A DNA stretch of 64,000 bases, from contig NZ_WVRN01000001.1 in the NCBI RefSeq assembly GCF_013112245.1, positions 562,501 through 626,500 of the forward strand, given 5' to 3'. Origin of the DNA: Ruegeria sp. HKCCD4315 (lineage in GTDB: Bacteria; Pseudomonadota; Alphaproteobacteria; Rhodobacterales; Rhodobacteraceae). Numbering within the stretch: the stretch's first letter is position 1; the number at the start of each line of letters is the position of its first letter. Below are positions 54,577-63,577 of this stretch, piece by piece. The notes beneath the pieces are model-generated. The model was not told the DNA's origin, made no database searches, and worked only from the letters and a program-made list of their open reading frames with translations. A program made the translations under genes and the position numbers.

Positions 54577-55848
54577 ATGCTTGATACGGACACAAATATG
54601 ACCTCGTTAGACTCTTCGTCGGTGCCCACACACAAGCTGATCGATTGGTTGGTCAATAAGGGGCTTGAAGGGGCCGGGCAGGAAGAATTGCTGGAAGGCT
54701 TTTGCACCCGGCTGGTCGATATGGGCATCCCGTTGATGCGCTTTCACGCAGCCCAGTCCACTTTGCACCCAGTTTACGGCGGTATGGGTTACAGTTGGTA
54801 CAACGGCACAGGCGGTGAATTCGAGCGGTTTGAAAATACCGATGAACCCAGCGAGGTTTGGCAGCAAAGTCCGCTGTATGCCCTGTTGCATGAGGATCTG
54901 GATGAAATCCGGGTCAAACTGGTCGAACATAATGAACCCAGTCGCTTTCCGCTGTTGAACGACCTGCGGGAAATCGGGGCAACCGATTATTATGCCACGG
55001 GCTTGTCTTTTGAAGGGGCTAAGCAGTTGCGCCCCAATGGCGCAAAGAAGGTCAGCGATGGCGTTCTGATGTCCTGGACCAGTGACGCACCAACCGGTTT
55101 TGACGACGGCGATCTGAACCAAATCCACACCGTTCTGCCGCATTTGGGTCTGGCGCTTAAGTCCGCCAAGAACCAGAACCTGACCAAAGATCTGATGCGT
55201 GTTTACCTGGGCCGCGATGCCGGTCGTCGGGTTCTGTCTGGTGAAATCCAGCGCGGGTCTTTGCAGCAGATCGATGCGGTAATTTGGAATTTCGACCTCG
55301 AAGGCTTCACCACCCTGTCAGAGGATCTACCGGGGCACGAGATTATTGACATGCTAAACGACTATCTGGCCGTGGCAGTGGGCGTGGTGCATGACAGGGG
55401 CGGTAATATCCTGAAATTCATGGGCGATGGTCTGATGGCCATGTTCGATGTCGGCGAAATCGACGAAGACGCCCGCGCCGCGCTGAGCGCGGTTCCCCTT
55501 TTGCAGTCGCGTATGGATGCGTTGAACGCTCAACGACAGGAGCAAGGCCTGCCAGTGGCCAATTACACGCTGGCTCTGCATTCAGGCGAAATTCTCTATG
55601 GCAATATCGGTTCCGAGACGCGGTTGGATTTCACAGTCATCGGCCCGGCCGTCAATCAGGCCGCCCGTATTGCGGGGATGCACCGGTCACTGGGACAGAG
55701 GATCCTGATCTCAGACGACGTCGCCCGCGCCGCACAACCCTGCGTGCAAGAGCTTGTGTCAGTGGGTCGTTACATGCTGCGCGGAGTGAACGAACCGAAA
55801 GAGTTGTTTACGGTGTACAGTCCCAGTGGGCAATCCGTAACCGATTGA
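54577..55848 (+). CDS. Class III adenylate/guanylate cyclase domain protein
   Basis: About 423 residues. The C-terminal half is a class III nucleotide cyclase catalytic domain: the first metal Asp is in WNFDLEGFTTL, the second in KFMGDGLMAMFD, and the transition-state Asn/Arg part is VNQAARIAG; it appears active. The N-terminal half (about 200 residues) is of a type I do not recognise and may sense a signal. No membrane segment. The start is uncertain: ATG 54577, or GTG 54553, ATG 54568 or ATG 54598. It follows the MarR gene on the same strand. Confidence 0.85.
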   Translation: MLDTDTNMTSLDSSSVPTHKLIDWLVNKGLEGAGQEELLEGFCTRLVDMGIPLMRFHAAQSTLHPVYGGMGYSWYNGTGGEFERFENTDEPSEVWQQSPLYALLHEDLDEIRVKLVEHNEPSRFPLLNDLREIGATDYYATGLSFEGAKQLRPNGAKKVSDGVLMSWTSDAPTGFDDGDLNQIHTVLPHLGLALKSAKNQNLTKDLMRVYLGRDAGRRVLSGEIQRGSLQQIDAVIWNFDLEGFTTLSEDLPGHEIIDMLNDYLAVAVGVVHDRGGNILKFMGDGLMAMFDVGEIDEDARAALSAVPLLQSRMDALNAQRQEQGLPVANYTLALHSGEILYGNIGSETRLDFTVIGPAVNQAARIAGMHRSLGQRILISDDVARAAQPCVQELVSVGRYMLRGVNEPKELFTVYSPSGQSVTD

Positions 55849-56014
55849 AACTGAGCCTGTTCCTAAGTTGATGGACCTTGCAGAACGTCTTGGTTCCTTC
55901 CTTCTGCGGTCGTACCCTACATTGACGCTATTGGCTGCATGAACAAGGCCGAGGGTGTGTCGTTCGGCAAGCGCAGGTCACATGGTAATCGTCGATCGCA
56001 TCTCGGGCAAAAAG

Positions 56015-56296
56015 CTATCGGTTTCCAGCATCGAATATGCGTTCGCCCTGCTCGTCAATCACCTGCTTCGCCTTGGTGATGCTGAAGCTCTCGGCCTGAT
56101 CCCGGCTTTCAAAGACATCTGCCCGGATCACCGCTTGTGTTCTTCGTTCTCCGTCGATGGTCTTTTCGATTCGGGCCGAAAGGCGATACTTGCCACCCTC
56201 GGCAATCAGGTCTGGGAAGATTTCGAACCCTTTGTATGCGACCGGCTCAGGACCCGACTTTTCGCCGCCACCAAAGAGTTTTGAGAAGAGTGACAT
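56015..56296 (-). CDS. HlyU-family protein
   Basis: A 93-residue HlyU-like protein (MSLFSKLFGGG start, YKGFEIFPDLIAEGGKYRLSARIEK written in part: YKGFEIFPD and GKYRLSARI). In Vibrio, HlyU is a transcription regulator, but the role in roseobacters is not established. AAGGAG site eight bases before the ATG. Monocistronic. Confidence 0.85.
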   Translation of the reverse strand: MSLFSKLFGGGEKSGPEPVAYKGFEIFPDLIAEGGKYRLSARIEKTIDGERRTQAVIRADVFESRDQAESFSITKAKQVIDEQGERIFDAGNR

Positions 56297-56492
56297 GGAC
56301 CAGCTCCTTTCAGCTTGTTTGGATCAGAGACTAACGCGGCTAGGGGCGGGGTTGAAGTGCGCTGTACGGTTGGTTCACCGGATCCTCGATTCTATTGCAT
56401 CCTGGCTGCCAACGCAAAGCGCCTAGAGCAGCCACTCAGTGCTGGAATCCAACTGCTGGATTTGTTTACACAGCGTCCGACAGGGCCTTGGA

Positions 56493-57302
56493 TCAGAAAT
56501 CGATCTCCACGCCCGGCAAGCTCAGCTCTTTCATCATGTCGCGCAGTTCCTGACGGGCGGCGATGTTCGAGATGTTCAACTGCTTTACGCCGATATCCTT
56601 GAGATCCAGCAGGGTCAGGCCACGGGGGAACAGTTCGCGGAAGATAACCCGTTCGGAAAAGCCCGAAGCGACGCGAAAGCCGATGCGCTGAGACAGCATC
56701 TCGATCGCGCGCTGCATCTTTTCCTTGTTGACCATACGCTGCGTGCCGACCCGGTTGCGGACCACGACCCAGTCGATGGGTTTCAGCCCAGCTTGGGCCC
56801 GTAACTGACGCGCGTTCCAGACCATTTCGGAATAGACCGATGGGCCGAGGATCTTTTCCCCCTTCGAGTCGATCCGCGCCAAAAGGTCGAAGTCGATGAA
56901 GCTGTCGTTCAGCGGCGTGATCAGCGTGTCGGCCAACGAGTGCGCCACCTGGCTGAGACGGGTGTGAGAGCCCGGGCAGTCGATCAGGATGAAGTCGCTG
57001 TCGCTTTCCAGTTGCGATACAGCGGCGGACAGGCGGTGGTCATAGATGTTCTCGCCGGGTTTCAGCGTGGCGGCATCGATCTCGGGCAGGTCGTGATGAC
57101 GCGGGCTGGGCAGGGTCAGGTCCGAGCTTTTGAGGAAGTTGTTCCGGTTCTCGAAATAGCGCCCCAGACTGCGCTGGCGCAAGTCCAGATCCAGCGTGCT
57201 GACCTTGTGCCCCAATCGGGCCAGCGCGGTTGCCACATGCATCGACACGGTCGATTTGCCTGCGCCACCCTTTTCGTTCCCGACCACGATGATATGTGCC
57301 AT
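56493..57302 (-). CDS. mipZ: Division-plane positioning ATPase MipZ
   Basis: A 269-residue ParA-family ATPase. Deviant Walker A is KGGAGKST (11-18), with DLDLRQRSLGRYFENR and LIDCPGSHTRLS following. MipZ forms gradients from the poles that keep FtsZ at mid-cell in alphaproteobacteria. Normal length. Confidence 0.95.
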   Translation of the reverse strand: MAHIIVVGNEKGGAGKSTVSMHVATALARLGHKVSTLDLDLRQRSLGRYFENRNNFLKSSDLTLPSPRHHDLPEIDAATLKPGENIYDHRLSAAVSQLESDSDFILIDCPGSHTRLSQVAHSLADTLITPLNDSFIDFDLLARIDSKGEKILGPSVYSEMVWNARQLRAQAGLKPIDWVVVRNRVGTQRMVNKEKMQRAIEMLSQRIGFRVASGFSERVIFRELFPRGLTLLDLKDIGVKQLNISNIAARQELRDMMKELSLPGVEIDF

Positions 57303-57520
57303 GCTTGTATTCCCAAGTCCCGCCGTGCTTCGCTACACGTTGTTGGCACCCACTATATGTTGTGTCGCGTTGGAAGGAAAGAACCTCAAGCGGCGGTTTC
57401 GGGCAATATCAGACCCTATTTTGGAAAACCCTGCGCGGTGCGCGGGTTACGGGCGCGCGCTTGCCAATGTGCCGGACCTGATTCACAGTCAGCATGCTGG
57501 TTGAGCAGGGAGAAAGCAGC

Positions 57521-58408
57521 TTGGAACACCTGTTCCTGAACGTCTTGAACGTGGTTTTGCCGGTCCTGATCTGCGCCGGGATTGGCTATGGCCTTGCGCT
57601 GATTCACGCGCCCTTTGACAACAAGGTGATCGGTGGGATCGTCTCAAAGGTGGGCTATCCTACGCTGATTATTTCGCACCTTTCGACGACCAATTTAGCT
57701 GTAGGTACTTTTCTGGACATGATGACCGCTGCTGCTTTGGCGGTGGCAGGGTTCGGTGTGTTGGGTTTCGTCGCCCTAAAGGCCCTGCGCCTGCCGGTCA
57801 GGGCGTTTCTGACGCCGTTGATGCACGGAAATGTTGGCAACATAGGTTTGCCAATCACCCTGTTGGCACTGGGTGATGCAGGTATGGCTTACACGATGGC
57901 GTTTGTGGTGGTTGTGCTGATCAGCATCTTTACCGTTGGGATGTGGATCCCGGCCGGAGAGTTCTCGCCCCGGAAACTGGTTTCTTCACCGATTATTTAT
58001 GCCGTAGCGCTTTCACTGATCCTGATGGCGACAGGAACCAGCCTGCCGCAGCCGATTGCAAAATCTTTTGATATTCTGGGAGGACTGTCGATTCCGCTGA
58101 TGTTGCTGACATTGGGTCATACCTTGGCGACATTGCAGGTCAAAAGCCTGGGACGGGCGATCACATTAACGCTGATGCACCTAGTGATGGCCGTTGTCAT
58201 CGCCAGCTCTTTGATCTGGCTGTTCGGGTTTACGGGATCGGAACGGGGCGCTTTGATTCTGTGCTGCCTGATGCCGTCGTCTGTGGCGACCTATCTCTTC
58301 ATCGATCAGCATGTACCGGAATACGGGCCAGATGTGGCAGGCTTCATTCTGGTCTCGACATTGGCGACAATACTGGTGCTTCCGGTGGCGCTGTCCTACT
58401 GGATCTGA
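57521..58408 (+). CDS. AEC-family transporter
   Basis: A 295-residue membrane protein of the auxin efflux carrier family with about ten helices. GNVGNIGLPITLLALGD and SSVATYLFIDQH are typical. Substrate unknown; relatives move dicarboxylates or malonate. I choose TTG 57521 because AGGGAG lies eight bases upstream; ATG 57494 has no ribosome site but is possible. Confidence 0.85.
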   Translation: MEHLFLNVLNVVLPVLICAGIGYGLALIHAPFDNKVIGGIVSKVGYPTLIISHLSTTNLAVGTFLDMMTAAALAVAGFGVLGFVALKALRLPVRAFLTPLMHGNVGNIGLPITLLALGDAGMAYTMAFVVVVLISIFTVGMWIPAGEFSPRKLVSSPIIYAVALSLILMATGTSLPQPIAKSFDILGGLSIPLMLLTLGHTLATLQVKSLGRAITLTLMHLVMAVVIASSLIWLFGFTGSERGALILCCLMPSSVATYLFIDQHVPEYGPDVAGFILVSTLATILVLPVALSYWI

Positions 58409-58500
58409 CACTCGGCAATGCCATTTTCGTGACTTGTAACCCTTTGACGCCTGACCGACTATGCCCGGTAAATCATACAGTATTCAAAAGGGCTCCACTT

Positions 58501-58872
58501 ATGATCGGATATGTAACCATCGGCGTTTCCAACATGGACGCCGCCAAAACATTTTACACTTCACTGTTCGAAGACATAGGCGCGCAGGTTCTGATCGATG
58601 CGGGCCGTATCGTATTTATCGGAAATGACCCGACGGCACCGATGCTGGCCGTATGCGAACCATATGATGGCAATGACTGCGCGTCCGGAAATGGCAATAT
58701 GATATCTTTTCCTGCCGACACCAAAGAGTCCGTTTCCGCAATGTATGACAAAGCGATCAGCCTTGGCGCGACAGACGAAGGCGAGCCCGGGCAACGCGTG
58801 CCGGACCGGTTTTATGGTGCATATGTGCGGGACCCTGACGGCAACAAGCTTTGTTTTTATGTCTTCGGTTGA
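58501..58872 (+). CDS. VOC-family (glyoxalase-like) protein
   Basis: A 123-residue vicinal-oxygen-chelate protein with two beta-alpha-beta-beta-beta units: YVTIGVSNMDAAKTFYTSLF at the start and AYVRDPDGNKLCFYVFG at the end. Small relatives are glyoxalases, dioxygenases or resistance proteins; the function here is unknown. It converges on rpmE. Confidence 0.88.
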   Translation: MIGYVTIGVSNMDAAKTFYTSLFEDIGAQVLIDAGRIVFIGNDPTAPMLAVCEPYDGNDCASGNGNMISFPADTKESVSAMYDKAISLGATDEGEPGQRVPDRFYGAYVRDPDGNKLCFYVFG

Positions 58873-58894
58873 AGCCGGATTAAGCCCAGGCAAG

Positions 58895-58923
58895 AAAAAA
58901 GGCCGCCCGATGGGGCGGCCTTT
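58895..58923 (-). terminator. Terminator between rpmE and the VOC gene
   Basis: GGCCGCCC-GATG-GGGCGGCC, a perfect 8-bp stem. Read on the minus strand it is followed by six T, so it mainly ends rpmE transcription. Confidence 0.9.
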
Positions 58924-58944
58924 CGCATTTCATTTCGGTCAAGC

Positions 58945-59166
58945 TTAGAAGCCCAGACCTTCGTATTTCTTTTTGAACTTCGACACACGGCCGCCGGCGT
59001 CCATCAGGCGCGACGAGCCACCGGTCCATGCCGGGTGCGAAGAGGGGTCGATTTCCAGAGCCAGCTGGTCGCCTTCTGCGCCCCAGGTGGATTTCATCTG
59101 AACCACGGTGCCATCGGTCATTTTGACGTTGATGACGTGATAATCGGGATGGATGTCTTTTTTCAT
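58945..59166 (-). CDS. rpmE: 50S ribosomal protein L31
   Basis: A 73-residue L31 ([19 protein letters not shown] start, [10 protein letters not shown]). It lacks the four-cysteine zinc motif of the C+ form. Eleven bases after rplS. Confidence 0.97.
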   Translation of the reverse strand: MKKDIHPDYHVINVKMTDGTVVQMKSTWGAEGDQLALEIDPSSHPAWTGGSSRLMDAGGRVSKFKKKYEGLGF

Positions 59167-59177
59167 CTTTCCGCTCC

Positions 59178-59561
59178 TTACGCCTCGGCGCCAGCCTTGG
59201 GCTTGTAGTTGGTGACTTCTGCGATACGTGCAGATTTACCGCGACGGGTGCGCAGATAGTACAGTTTGGCGCGACGGACGCGGCCACGGCGGACAACGGT
59301 GATGCTGTCAATGTTGGTCGAGTACAGCGGGAACACACGTTCCACGCCTTCGCCAAACGAAATTTTGCGAACGGTGAACGAACCGGCAATGCCATTGCCG
59401 TTGTTGCGCGCGATGCAGACGCCTTCATAGTTCTGCACACGGGTGCGCGACCCTTCGGTCACCTTATAGCCGACACGGATGGTGTCACCGGCTTTGAAGT
59501 CGGGGATGTCTTTCCCCAGGGCGGCAATCTGTTCCGCCTCAAGCTGTGCGATCAGGTCCAT
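59178..59561 (-). CDS. rplS: 50S ribosomal protein L19
   Basis: A 127-residue L19. [21 protein letters not shown] in part ([10 protein letters not shown]), the [10 protein letters not shown] strand and [10 protein letters not shown] are diagnostic. It forms an operon with rpmE. trmD, usually just upstream, is here 1.7 kb away, separated by two other genes. Confidence 0.97.
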   Translation of the reverse strand: MDLIAQLEAEQIAALGKDIPDFKAGDTIRVGYKVTEGSRTRVQNYEGVCIARNNGNGIAGSFTVRKISFGEGVERVFPLYSTNIDSITVVRRGRVRRAKLYYLRTRRGKSARIAEVTNYKPKAGAEA

Positions 59562-59942
59562 CGCAGGTACTCCTATCTGCTCGTGGTTGGTCCACGAAGT
59601 TTGGGCACGGCCTGAGAGCTCTTGGTCTTCATCGGGTCCTGCACGCAGCCCGCCAGAGGTCAGATCGACTGTTCCTTAAGTCCGGTTCCATCTGACACCT
59701 CCCTGCCGAAGAAAGCTGGGCGTTACGCCATGATGCAAACCAAAACACCGGAGTCGCAGATTGCGGCACCGGATTGCGGTCGTTTAAGGGGATTGTACGC
59801 AGGGATCAAGAGCAAATCGCATCGAATTACCGGGCAATACTGGTGGGATTCCGCCAGTCGCAAACTGCAGCGTTGCCTTGCCTCTCAGATCAGGCATTCT
59901 GAGGCAAATTGAAAGAGCAGAATTTAAGACAGGACTTCAAGG
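59562..59942. other. Intergenic region between rplS and the lysozyme gene
   Basis: This 381-base divergent region has no convincing ORF. It should hold the rplS leader and promoter and the lysozyme promoter. An imperfect hairpin (GCCTC...GAGGC with an inner CAGA/TCTG) lies at about 59880-59905 before the lysozyme gene. Confidence 0.5.
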
Positions 59943-60743
59943 ATGCGAATTGCATTTGTGCTGGCAGTTTCGGCTGCTTTGCTTGTGTCATGCGGACGCG
60001 GTGGCCCGAAGCCTCAGGCGGTCGAGCCTGTGCCGGGCGTGGACCGGACAGCGCCGTCGGTGATTTACCCCGATTTTGGTGACGCTGATCCGCATGATTG
60101 GGAGGGCCGTCATCCCGGCCTGTATCCTATCCATGGTCTTGACGTTTCTCGTTGGCAGGGGGCAATAGACTGGCGCAGGGCCAAAGCTTCGGGTGTGAGC
60201 TTTGTGTTCATGAAAGCAACCGAGGGCGGGGATGTGGCCGATCCGATGTTCGATGACCATCGACGCGGCGCACAGGCCGCCGGTGTGCCTTGGGGGGCTT
60301 ACCACTACTACTATTTCTGTCGTTCGGCCCGCGAACAGGCCCGTTGGTTCATCCGCAACGTTCCCAAAGGCGCGGACTTACCGCATGTGTTGGACATGGA
60401 ATGGACGCCGCATTCGAAGACCTGCACCTTGCGTCCCGACGGCAAAACCGTTCGCGCCGAGGCGCAACGGTTCCTGGACATTTTAGAACGGCACTATGGT
60501 CGTCGTCCCATTGTCTATACAACAGTAGACTTCTTTGAAGATACCGACATCGCTCGCCTGCCAAAGACCGAGTTCTGGTTGCGTTCGGTCGCCGGTCATC
60601 CGCGTGAGGTTTATCCGCGCACCGTATGGCGGTTTTGGCAGTATACCGGCACAGGGTTGGTGCCGGGGGTTCAGGGCAGGGTGGACATCAACGCCTTCAA
60701 CGGCACGCCGGAAAACTGGGCCAGATGGAAGGCCAGGCCTTAG
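59943..60743 (+). CDS. GH25-family lysozyme, lipoprotein
   Basis: A 266-residue muramidase-like protein. The lipobox LLVSC puts the lipid-modified Cys at residue 17, so it is anchored in a membrane on the periplasmic side. GH25 residues are visible: HGLDVSRWQG, FVFMKATEGGD, and the catalytic acidic pair in LDMEW. Probably cuts peptidoglycan glycan strands. Overlaps the converging next gene by four bases. Confidence 0.9.
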   Translation: MRIAFVLAVSAALLVSCGRGGPKPQAVEPVPGVDRTAPSVIYPDFGDADPHDWEGRHPGLYPIHGLDVSRWQGAIDWRRAKASGVSFVFMKATEGGDVADPMFDDHRRGAQAAGVPWGAYHYYYFCRSAREQARWFIRNVPKGADLPHVLDMEWTPHSKTCTLRPDGKTVRAEAQRFLDILERHYGRRPIVYTTVDFFEDTDIARLPKTEFWLRSVAGHPREVYPRTVWRFWQYTGTGLVPGVQGRVDINAFNGTPENWARWKARP

Positions 60744-61165
60744 ATCTTCGGCGTTCCGTAAGTTTCAATCGTACCGCCGCTGACCAGATGATCCAATCGC
60801 CGCTCGCGTTCTTCCCCAAATGCGTTGCGCAGCCAAAAGGACTCACCCGTGCTAAGCTCGCGACGTTCAAAGCCGCGTTCACGCAGGCAGCGGTCCACCT
60901 GATCAATTTCGCCCTGCACACGCAGTTCGTCTTGAAACGGGGCGGTTACGGCTGGCCCGATAATGATTCCCCAAAGAAGAATATTGGTCGCATAGCCGCC
61001 GATGACCGCGCTGCTACCACCTTCGTCTGCTTCTTGAGAACAGGAATCTACCGCAACCCGCGCAGAGTGCAGATTATGGCCCGCTTGTGTGGGAACAGAC
61101 ATCCCAAGTGGTTTTGTGGTGCAGGCCGAAGCAGCCAACAACGTGCCAAGCAATAGCTTTTTCAT
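60740..61165 (-). CDS. Hypothetical lipoprotein
   Basis: A 141-residue protein with a lipoprotein signal (MKKLLLGTLLAASAC, Cys15). A central hydrophobic segment (YATNILLWGIIIGPAVTAPF) and a charged C-terminal part (ERGFERRELSTGESFWLR) are seen. No recognised domain. Confidence 0.7.
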   Translation of the reverse strand: MKKLLLGTLLAASACTTKPLGMSVPTQAGHNLHSARVAVDSCSQEADEGGSSAVIGGYATNILLWGIIIGPAVTAPFQDELRVQGEIDQVDRCLRERGFERRELSTGESFWLRNAFGEERERRLDHLVSGGTIETYGTPKI

Positions 61166-61304
61166 AATGTAGTCAGTCTCACTTCAATCTTTCTCGCCCA
61201 CGAATCCTATGGGCCTAGAAAGTGAATAAATTGAGGCGCGCTCAACTTCAAATGGCAATCCGACAAAGAATTAGTCTGCGGCATCGCCGCCACATCCCTG
61301 TCCT

Positions 61305-62114
61305 TTAGTCCTGTTTTCCGGGCTTGGATTTTACATACTCTGCCCAGATGTCGGGACGTCGATCGCGGGTGATATCTTCTGCCATTTTGTGACGCCATTC
61401 CGCAATGCGACCATGGTGACCTGACATCAAAACCTCAGGGATTGGGTGCCCTTTCCAGTCTGCGGGGCGTGTGTATTGCGGGTGTTCCAGCAGGCCCGAG
61501 GAAAAGCTTTCTTCCTCGGTAGAAGCCTGATTGCCCAGAACGCCGGGGATCAGACGAACGGTCGCGTCGATCAGAGCTTGCGCCGCGATTTCCCCGCCGG
61601 TCATTACAAAGTCACCCAGCGATACTTCCTGTACCCCGTAGTGCTCCAATACCCGCTCGTCCACACCTTCGAAGCGGCCGCACAACAAGGTCATGCCATC
61701 GCATCGAGCGAGGTTCTGCATCATGCGCTGGTCCATGCGTCGCCCGCGCGGACTAAGGTAGATAAGAGGCCAATTGCCATGAACACCCGCCATCGTATGT
61801 TCAATAGCTTCACCAAGAACATCCGCGCGCAGCACCATGCCAGCACCGCCACCGGCTGGCGTGTCATCGACGTTGCGGTGCTTGCCAACGCCGAACTGCC
61901 GCAGGTCCACCGTCTCGAGCTGCCACAAGCCTTCCTGCAAAGCCTTGCCAGTCAGGCTTTCGCCCAGCACTCCGGGAAAGGCTGTCGGAAACAGCGTGAT
62001 GATCTTTGATTTCCAGACCCCGTGCAAATCCGGCGTCGGCGTCATCAGTTCACGCGGTTTCAAAGTCGGCCGGATCGCTTTTCGGCCGTGGGATTTGCTG
62101 GGTTTGTCTGTCAT
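61305..62114 (-). CDS. trmD: tRNA (guanine-37-N1)-methyltransferase
   Basis: A 269-residue SPOUT methyltransferase making m1G37. GKHRNVDDTPAGGGAGMVLR, YLSPRGRRMDQ, LLCGRFEGVDERV and VSLGDFVMTGGE show the knot and catalytic parts. The first 35 residues are an extension before the usual KIITLFPTAFPG start; a later start at M24 is possible. Its ATG overlaps the stop of the preceding sulfotransferase-like gene. Confidence 0.95.
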   Translation of the reverse strand: MTDKPSKSHGRKAIRPTLKPRELMTPTPDLHGVWKSKIITLFPTAFPGVLGESLTGKALQEGLWQLETVDLRQFGVGKHRNVDDTPAGGGAGMVLRADVLGEAIEHTMAGVHGNWPLIYLSPRGRRMDQRMMQNLARCDGMTLLCGRFEGVDERVLEHYGVQEVSLGDFVMTGGEIAAQALIDATVRLIPGVLGNQASTEEESFSSGLLEHPQYTRPADWKGHPIPEVLMSGHHGRIAEWRHKMAEDITRDRRPDIWAEYVKSKPGKQD

Positions 62115-62926
62115 GTCTGGCGGGCCAGTTCGGTCTGGGCAGTTTGAATCAAAGCCTTCTTCTGGGTGATCAAAGCGGCTTCGTCCAGTGATGAACGGTT
62201 CAAAGACAGCATTTCCTGCAACACCTCGTCAGAAAAGCTGGGGCTTACGCGTGCAGGACCTCGAAGCAGCGCAGCTTTCTCGGGCGGCAGATCCAGGAAA
62301 TTGGCAAACGGCGCACCTGCTCCGAGGGGATGGTTCTGCACCTGTTCCAAAAACGCAGTCTGGACGGTGATGGTCGGTAGCCGATCCCTGATCGTGTCTG
62401 CAGTTTCTTGCAACGTGGGCAGATGCGCCAAATCAGAGCAGAAACCGTCCAGATCCTGCACGATCCGAGTTTGGTGCAGATCATGAGCCCACAGGCTGCG
62501 CAGCCACGCCTCGCGCTGGCGCAGAGACAGGTAGACAGTGATATCGACCTCGTCGCCCAGAAATCGTCGGCGCAGCACACTGACCAGCGTCTCGGCCAGT
62601 TCGGGTGCGGCCCCATAACCTTCCTCGCGGTTTCTGCTGGGGCGCAGGCCCAGGAAGTTTTCTTCGCTCAGGATCAGGCCCCGGCGTTCGCCAAAATCCA
62701 AACCGTCCAAAAAGGTTTGAACTTGTCCGCCAAACCCGGCCAGCGTCGCGTCCAGCCGATAGATTGAATGGCGCGTTGCGACCTCGCTCAGCCCGGACTT
62801 GCGGGTTTTGTAGGGTAGAACCAATGCAAAGCGGGGCCAGATCAATTCACGGTTTTCATGCAGAAACGACTGTACTGCGGTCATGCCTGTCTTGTGCAGG
62901 CCCAGATGCAGCAATATGCGCCGCAT
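62111..62926 (-). CDS. Sulfotransferase-like protein of unknown function
   Basis: A 271-residue protein. The start LHLGLHKTGMTAVQSFL resembles the phosphosulfate-binding P-loop of sulfotransferase-like families (HxGxxKTGTTxxQ), and LRQREAWLRSLWAHDL resembles their second motif. Function unknown. It is inserted between rimM and trmD and shares overlapping codons with both (TGATG and ATGA), so it is firmly part of the operon. Confidence 0.7.
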   Translation of the reverse strand: MRRILLHLGLHKTGMTAVQSFLHENRELIWPRFALVLPYKTRKSGLSEVATRHSIYRLDATLAGFGGQVQTFLDGLDFGERRGLILSEENFLGLRPSRNREEGYGAAPELAETLVSVLRRRFLGDEVDITVYLSLRQREAWLRSLWAHDLHQTRIVQDLDGFCSDLAHLPTLQETADTIRDRLPTITVQTAFLEQVQNHPLGAGAPFANFLDLPPEKAALLRGPARVSPSFSDEVLQEMLSLNRSSLDEAALITQKKALIQTAQTELARQT

Positions 62927-63429
62927 CAGATCAGACCTTCGGGCGGGTCAGCCACGATACGGCCTTGCTCAAGATCCACCGTTGGCACCACTTGCAGCGT
63001 AAAAGGCAGCAGAACGGTGGATTTCAAACCCGGCCCATGCAGTTCCAGCAAGTCCGCAGCGCCATGGTTCTGTACGGATTTGACTTTGCCCAGCAGCGTG
63101 CCGCCGGTGTCATAGACATCCAGTCCGATCAGGTCGGTGTGATAAAACTCATCATCGGGAAGCGAAGGCAACTGATCGCGCCGCGCAAACAGGCGCAGAC
63201 CGTTCAGCGCATCGGCTTCTTCCTTGGTTTCGACCCCGCCCAGACGTGCCGCAAACCCGTTTTTGATGGTGCGCGTCAAAACAACCGGAAAGCGCTGTTC
63301 GCCGGTCTCATCTGTCAGTGGAGAGTAGTGTTCAATATCTTCGGGCACGGCGCAAAAGCTTTTCAGGCGCACTTCGCCGCGTACGCCGTAAGACCCCGCA
63401 ACGCTGCCGACGCAGATCAGATCACTCAT
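62926..63429 (-). CDS. rimM: Ribosome maturation factor RimM
   Basis: A 167-residue RimM, needed for 16S processing. [18 protein letters not shown], then the PRC-barrel part [33 protein letters not shown] and the C-terminal [18 protein letters not shown] are clear. The ATG at 63429 lies inside the end of the preceding small ORF. Confidence 0.96.
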   Translation of the reverse strand: MSDLICVGSVAGSYGVRGEVRLKSFCAVPEDIEHYSPLTDETGEQRFPVVLTRTIKNGFAARLGGVETKEEADALNGLRLFARRDQLPSLPDDEFYHTDLIGLDVYDTGGTLLGKVKSVQNHGAADLLELHGPGLKSTVLLPFTLQVVPTVDLEQGRIVADPPEGLI

Positions 63430-63571
63430 TGGACGCGCCTGTTGTCAAACAAATCCCGTTTCTCCATTCGCCAAGGCCTTCGCAGGCTTCGCGTTGATTG
63501 TTGCGTTCGAAGAACACGCCGACAATAAAGGCGATCAGCAGCAAAATGGGAAGTCGAATCAATCCGAACAT
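63422..63571 (-). CDS. Small membrane protein, 49 residues
   Basis: A short frame missed by size limits. It starts [20 protein letters not shown], a single membrane helix, then [19 protein letters not shown] and a short tail containing a second Cys. The ATG at 63571 has AAGGT upstream, and its end overlaps the rimM start by eight bases (ATGAGTGA). Six bases separate it from bluB. Probably a true small membrane protein; function unknown. Confidence 0.7.
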   Translation of the reverse strand: MFGLIRLPILLLIAFIVGVFFERNNQREACEGLGEWRNGICLTTGASNE

Positions 63572-63577
63572 GGGACC

